From SIG607 sp045537575 (lineage in GTDB: Bacteria > Bacillota > Clostridia > Oscillospirales > Acutalibacteraceae): DNA of 16,467 nt. Shown here in pieces: positions 13,496-16,467 of the stretch. The stretch lies in assembly GCA_045537575.1 (NCBI GenBank), contig JAZSPU010000010.1, positions 1-16,467 of the forward strand, read 5' to 3'. Position 1 is the stretch's first letter, and the number at the start of each line of letters is the position of its first letter. The position numbers and the translations under genes were made by a program. The notes under the pieces were generated by a model. The model worked only from the letters and a program-made list of their open reading frames with translations. It did no database searches and had not been told where the DNA came from.

Positions 13496-15343
13496 ATGCC
13501 GTTTTTACCGATTTGTAAAAAAGATATGTTGGATGCAGGCTTTACTGCTCCCGACTTTATAATCGTTACAGGGGATGCTTACGTTGACCATCCCTCTTTT
13601 GGTACTGCCATAATTTCACGTGTGCTTGAAAGGGAAGGCTTTAACATCTGTATTTTATCTCAGCCGAAAAGGGATGAAGATTATCTGCAGTTCGGCACCC
13701 CAAAACTAGGCTTTCTTGTAAACAGCGGTAATATTGACTCTATGGTTGCCCACTATACTGCTGCTAAGCGTAAGAGAAGTGATGATGCCTATACCCCAGG
13801 CGGCAAAGCAGGAGCGCGTCCCGACAGAGCAGTTATTGTTTACTCTAAAAAAATTAGAAGTCTTTTTGGCGACGTATTTATCGGTATTGGCGGTATTGAA
13901 GCATCCCTTCGCCGTTTTGCCCATTACGATTATTGGGATGATAGGGTGCGTCCTTCCGTTCTTTTAGACTCAACTGCCGATATTTTGATGTACGGTATGG
14001 GTGAAAAGCATATCGTAGAAATTGCCAACCGTCTTAAAAAGGGCGAAAATAAGAAGAATTTAACCGATATTAAGGGTACTTGCTACTGTGTTAAAACAAG
14101 CGAATATAAGCCTATGCCCGTTAGGGAGTGTCCTTCCTTTAACGAGGTAAGTAATTCTTCCGACAGCGGTAAAAAAAGTTACGCTAAGGCTACCCGTATT
14201 CAGCAAAGCGAACAGGATGCAGTAAGAGGAAAAACCGTTATTCAGCGTCACGGTGACGTAATTTTGGTGCAAAATCCGCCTATGGCGCCACTTAGCTCTA
14301 GCGAAATGGACGAGGTTTACTCCTTACCCTTTGTGCGTGACTATCATCCGTCATATAAGGCTCTAGGCGGTGTGCCGGGTATTGAGGAAGTGAAATTTTC
14401 GGTTATTCATAACAGAGGATGCTTTGGCTCCTGTAATTTCTGTTCCCTTGCTTTTCATCAGGGCAGAACCATTTCGGTAAGAAGTCACGATTCGGTTATA
14501 AGCGAAGTAGAAAAAATTACCCAAATGGATGATTTTAAGGGATACATCCACGACGTTGGAGGCCCTACTGCAAACTTTCGCGCCCCATCCTGTCAGGCTC
14601 AGCTTAATAGGGGAGTGTGCGCCGATAAAAAGTGCCTTGCTCCTTCTATTTGTCCGGCTGTTGAGGTTGACCACAGCGATTATCTTGCTTTGCTAAGAAA
14701 GATAAGAAGCATTAAAGGTGTTAAAAAGGTCTTTATCCGTTCGGGAATACGCTTTGATTATCTGATAAGTGATAAGGATGAAAGCTTCTTTAAGGAGCTT
14801 GTGAAATTTCACACAAGCGGTCAGTTAAAGGTTGCCCCCGAGCATTGCTCCGACAACGTGTTAAGACTTATGGGAAAGCCTGATATCAGCGTTTATAACA
14901 GATTTAAAAAGCGCTTTTATGAGCTTACCAAGAGTCTTGATAAAAAGCAGTATTTAGTGCCTTATCTTATGTCATCCCACCCGGGCAGTACTGTAAATGA
15001 CGCTATTGAACTTGCCCTATTCCTTAAAAAAGAGGGACTTCATCCTGAGCAGGTTCAGGATTTTTATCCCACACCGGGAACGGTTTCCACCTGTATGTTT
15101 TATACCGGACTTGACCCCTTTACTTTAAAAGAGGTTTACGTTCCGAGAACTATGGGCGAGAAGGCTGAGCAAAGAGCTTTGCTTCAATATTTTAAACCCG
15201 AAAACCGTGATATAGTGCGAAAAGCTCTTAAAAGGGCAGGACGCTATGACCTTATCGGCAACGGCAAAAACTGTTTGGTTAGTGACGATAAGCCTTATAA
15301 TAATAGTAATCGAAATAAGTATAAGAAGGTTAAAAGAAAATGA
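13496..15343 (+). CDS. YgiQ-family radical SAM protein
   Basis: A 615-residue protein of the YgiQ family (UPF0313), widespread but of unknown reaction. The N-terminal region DAGFTAPDFIIVTGDAYVDHPSFG (about 13-36) is diagnostic and resembles a cobalamin-binding-like Rossmann fold without an evident D-x-H-x-x-G. The radical SAM cluster motif C-FGS-C-NF-C (Cys309, 313, 316) follows; C-x3-C-x2-C binds the [4Fe-4S] that cleaves S-adenosylmethionine. Further family motifs: VGGPTANFRAPSC, APEHCSDNVLRLMGKP, MSSHPGSTVNDAIELA, and FYPTPGTVSTCMFYTG. E. coli YgiQ is about 740 residues; the difference is mainly C-terminal. Start: ATG 13496 with AAGGAG seven bases upstream; a longer in-frame TTG at 13424 lies before the promoter and is rejected. 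The stop overlaps the eamA start by four bases. Confidence 0.94.
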   Translation: MPFLPICKKDMLDAGFTAPDFIIVTGDAYVDHPSFGTAIISRVLEREGFNICILSQPKRDEDYLQFGTPKLGFLVNSGNIDSMVAHYTAAKRKRSDDAYTPGGKAGARPDRAVIVYSKKIRSLFGDVFIGIGGIEASLRRFAHYDYWDDRVRPSVLLDSTADILMYGMGEKHIVEIANRLKKGENKKNLTDIKGTCYCVKTSEYKPMPVRECPSFNEVSNSSDSGKKSYAKATRIQQSEQDAVRGKTVIQRHGDVILVQNPPMAPLSSSEMDEVYSLPFVRDYHPSYKALGGVPGIEEVKFSVIHNRGCFGSCNFCSLAFHQGRTISVRSHDSVISEVEKITQMDDFKGYIHDVGGPTANFRAPSCQAQLNRGVCADKKCLAPSICPAVEVDHSDYLALLRKIRSIKGVKKVFIRSGIRFDYLISDKDESFFKELVKFHTSGQLKVAPEHCSDNVLRLMGKPDISVYNRFKKRFYELTKSLDKKQYLVPYLMSSHPGSTVNDAIELALFLKKEGLHPEQVQDFYPTPGTVSTCMFYTGLDPFTLKEVYVPRTMGEKAEQRALLQYFKPENRDIVRKALKRAGRYDLIGNGKNCLVSDDKPYNNSNRNKYKKVKRK

Positions 15344-16254
15344 AAAAGTCATATATCTATGCAGGAATTTCAATTTTTATATGGTCAACCATTGCAACTG
15401 TTGCTAAACTGCTTCTCGGTCAGCTAAGTAATTTTCAGGTGCTTTTTGTAAGCTGTTTTTTTGCATTTATGTTTTTGCTTATAGTAAACATAATTACAGG
15501 CGATATAAAAAAGCTTAAGGAATATAGATTTAAAGACTTTTTAATAACAAGTCTGGTAGGACTCCCAGGTACATTTTTGTATCAACTTTTTTACTATTCG
15601 GGAACTGCCCGTATGCCCGCTTCTCAGGCATTTATAGTCAATTACCTATGGCCCATAATGGGAGTAGTTTTTGCCGTAATAATCCTTCGTGAAAAATTAA
15701 CGGTACGAAAGGTTATTGCAATTTTAATGTCGTTTTTAGGGGTAGTTGTTGTAACAAGCAGAGATTTAGCCCATTTTGATAAATCTATTATTATAGGGGT
15801 TATTTTCTGTATTTTGGGCGCTGTGTCTTACGGTTCGTTTACCGCCCTTACACAGCTGACTTCTTATGACAAAAAGATTTCATCAATGATTTACTATTTT
15901 AATACCTTTTTGCTAACAGGACTTTGGATTTTAATTACAAAGGATACCTTTACTTTAGGAACACTGAGTGTAGTCGGTCTTGCTTATAACGGAATTTTCT
16001 GCCTTGCAGTAGGCACAACCTGTTGGGCATTGGCTCTTGAAAAGGGCAAAACCGCAAATATAGCAAACCTTGCCTACATAACCCCCTTCTTATCGCTTAT
16101 ATGGATTTCAATTTTCCTCAAAGAGCAAATAAGATACGAAATGCTTATCGGTCTTTTGCTGATAATTTTGGGAATATTCATACAGCTTAAGAGAGGGAAA
16201 AGGGAAACTGTCGCGTTGCGACAGAGGGAAAAGGGAATAGGGCATAGGGCATAG
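15340..16254 (+). CDS. EamA-family (drug/metabolite) transporter with a repeat-encoded C-terminus
   Basis: A 304-residue inner-membrane protein with about ten hydrophobic segments (near 5-26, 32-53, 67-86, 95-116, 124-140, 150-168, 182-199, 209-228, 239-259, 267-284), forming the two EamA halves of the drug/metabolite transporter superfamily. Typical elements are GTARMPASQAFIVNYLWP and LEKGKTANIANLAYITPFLSL, one in each half. The substrate cannot be predicted; metabolite or amino acid export is common in this family. ATG 15340 overlaps the ygiQ stop (ATGA), so they are co-transcribed, but a functional link is not known. Residues 285-304, directly after the last membrane helix, are basic and encoded by a repeat block that continues past the gene, so the original stop was probably replaced. 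No terminator is evident downstream. Confidence 0.9.
   Translation: MKKSYIYAGISIFIWSTIATVAKLLLGQLSNFQVLFVSCFFAFMFLLIVNIITGDIKKLKEYRFKDFLITSLVGLPGTFLYQLFYYSGTARMPASQAFIVNYLWPIMGVVFAVIILREKLTVRKVIAILMSFLGVVVVTSRDLAHFDKSIIIGVIFCILGAVSYGSFTALTQLTSYDKKISSMIYYFNTFLLTGLWILITKDTFTLGTLSVVGLAYNGIFCLAVGTTCWALALEKGKTANIANLAYITPFLSLIWISIFLKEQIRYEMLIGLLLIILGIFIQLKRGKRETVALRQREKGIGHRA
16192..16237. repeat. 15-base direct repeat flanking an inverted repeat
   Basis: AGAGGGAAAAGGGAA occurs at 16192-16206 and again, identically, at 16223-16237. The 16 bases between them are mostly the inverted repeat described separately, which overlaps the first two bases of copy two. A degenerate G-rich continuation (GGGAATAGGGCATAGGGCATAG) runs to about 16254. 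The first copy begins exactly after the codons of the transporter's last membrane helix. Confidence 0.9.
16208..16224. repeat. Inverted repeat, 7-base-pair stem
   Basis: CTGTCGC-GTT-GCGACAG is a perfect 7-base-pair palindrome with a three-base centre. It is GC-rich in an otherwise AT-rich region and is not followed by a T tract, so it is not a standard terminator. It lies within the transporter coding region (residues TVALRQ). Confidence 0.88.
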
Positions 16255-16262
16255 TCCCGTTT

Positions 16263-16298
16263 GTTGTCCCTATCATTGTCCCTATCGTTGTCCCTATC
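16263..16298. repeat. Tandem repeat, three copies of a 12-base unit
   Basis: The unit [G/A]TTGTCCCTATC is present three times head to tail (16263-16274, 16275-16286, 16287-16298), differing only at the first base. Its CCCTAT core is complementary to the ATAGGG units just upstream (16237-16254), so the whole block could fold on itself. Non-coding. Confidence 0.92.
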
Positions 16299-16467
16299 AA
16301 AACCCGCATAAATAAAGGCTTTTTTAAGTTATGGAAACAATGGAAACAACATTTCTATAAAAGATTTATTTTAAAAAAATATTATTTTTTATTTATTGTT
16401 TTATAAATATACAATGTATTGTTGCTTTGTTGCCATTGTCCTATGATTTTATCCATCCTCGTACTTT
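16299..16467. other. AT-rich non-coding tail with short direct repeats
   Basis: No gene is seen on either strand. It contains ATGGAAACA twice in tandem (16331-16348), long A/T runs (about 16362-16410), a small ACAAT/ATTGT inverted repeat (16411-16422) and TTGTTGC twice (16419-16425 and 16427-16433). No convincing promoter, terminator, tRNA or attachment site was identified. The change from tightly packed genes to repeat-rich DNA suggests a boundary, but the window ends before its nature can be seen. Confidence 0.6.

Noticed and set aside
14060..14674. Two antisense frames within the ygiQ-like gene
   Set aside because: Both are shadows without start signals or motifs, opposite the conserved radical SAM region.
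16208..16224. Rho-independent terminator for the transporter gene
   Set aside because: The hairpin is inside the coding region and is followed by G-rich sequence, not a T tract.
16192..16298. CRISPR array
   Set aside because: The repeats are 12-15 bases, without uniform unique spacers and with no cas genes; they are simple tandem and direct repeats.

Overview
This window looks like ordinary chromosomal core sequence from a low-GC, strictly anaerobic Firmicute, most likely a gut-type clostridium (class Clostridia). The evidence is an NAD-linked [FeFe] hydrogenase, strong purine-rich ribosome binding sites, frequent TTG/GTG starts, and the clostridial/bacillar gene order nusB-xseA-xseB-ispA-dxs-tlyA-nadK-argR-recN. 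A genus cannot be named from the sequence alone. No tRNA, rRNA, CRISPR array, transposase or integrase was seen.

Layout. (1) 1-2169: the end of a NuoF/HndC-like flavoprotein subunit, then the [FeFe] hydrogenase catalytic subunit, closed by a clear terminator. Together they would couple NAD(P)H and ferredoxin to H2. (2) 2176-3051: a monocistronic histidinol-phosphatase of the PHP/HisJ type with its own consensus promoter, convergent with (3). (3) 3051-4154, minus strand: a two-gene operon encoding a DivIVA-like coiled-coil protein and a fumarase class I beta-type subunit, with no alpha subunit beside it. (4) 4193-12609: a nine-gene plus-strand operon from one visible promoter to one terminator, with overlaps or gaps of at most 15 bases. 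It covers transcription antitermination (nusB), exonuclease VII (xseAB), isoprenoid precursor and prenyl diphosphate synthesis (ispA, dxs), an S4/FtsJ rRNA methyltransferase (tlyA), NAD kinase, the arginine repressor and the DNA-repair ATPase RecN. (5) 12599-13420, minus strand: a cysteine-rich FliB-family protein sharing a bidirectional terminator with recN. (6) 13438-16254: ygiQ-family radical SAM gene overlapping an EamA-type membrane transporter gene. (7) 16192-16467: a repeat-rich, AT-rich tail in which short G-rich direct repeats, an inverted repeat and a 12-base tandem repeat run from inside the transporter gene's 3' end into non-coding DNA.

Most informative points: promoter positions show that several longest-ORF starts are too far upstream (hisJ, the DivIVA-like gene, nusB, ygiQ). 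The TlyA protein lacks the aspartate of its catalytic K-D-K-E tetrad (Val153, one base from Asp). HydA has Ser300 where a classic H-cluster ligand cysteine is expected. The fumarase beta gene is coupled to a cell-division-like coiled-coil gene instead of to its alpha partner. The transporter's C-terminal tail is written by a repeat. I see no convincing new defence, CRISPR or mobile system here.
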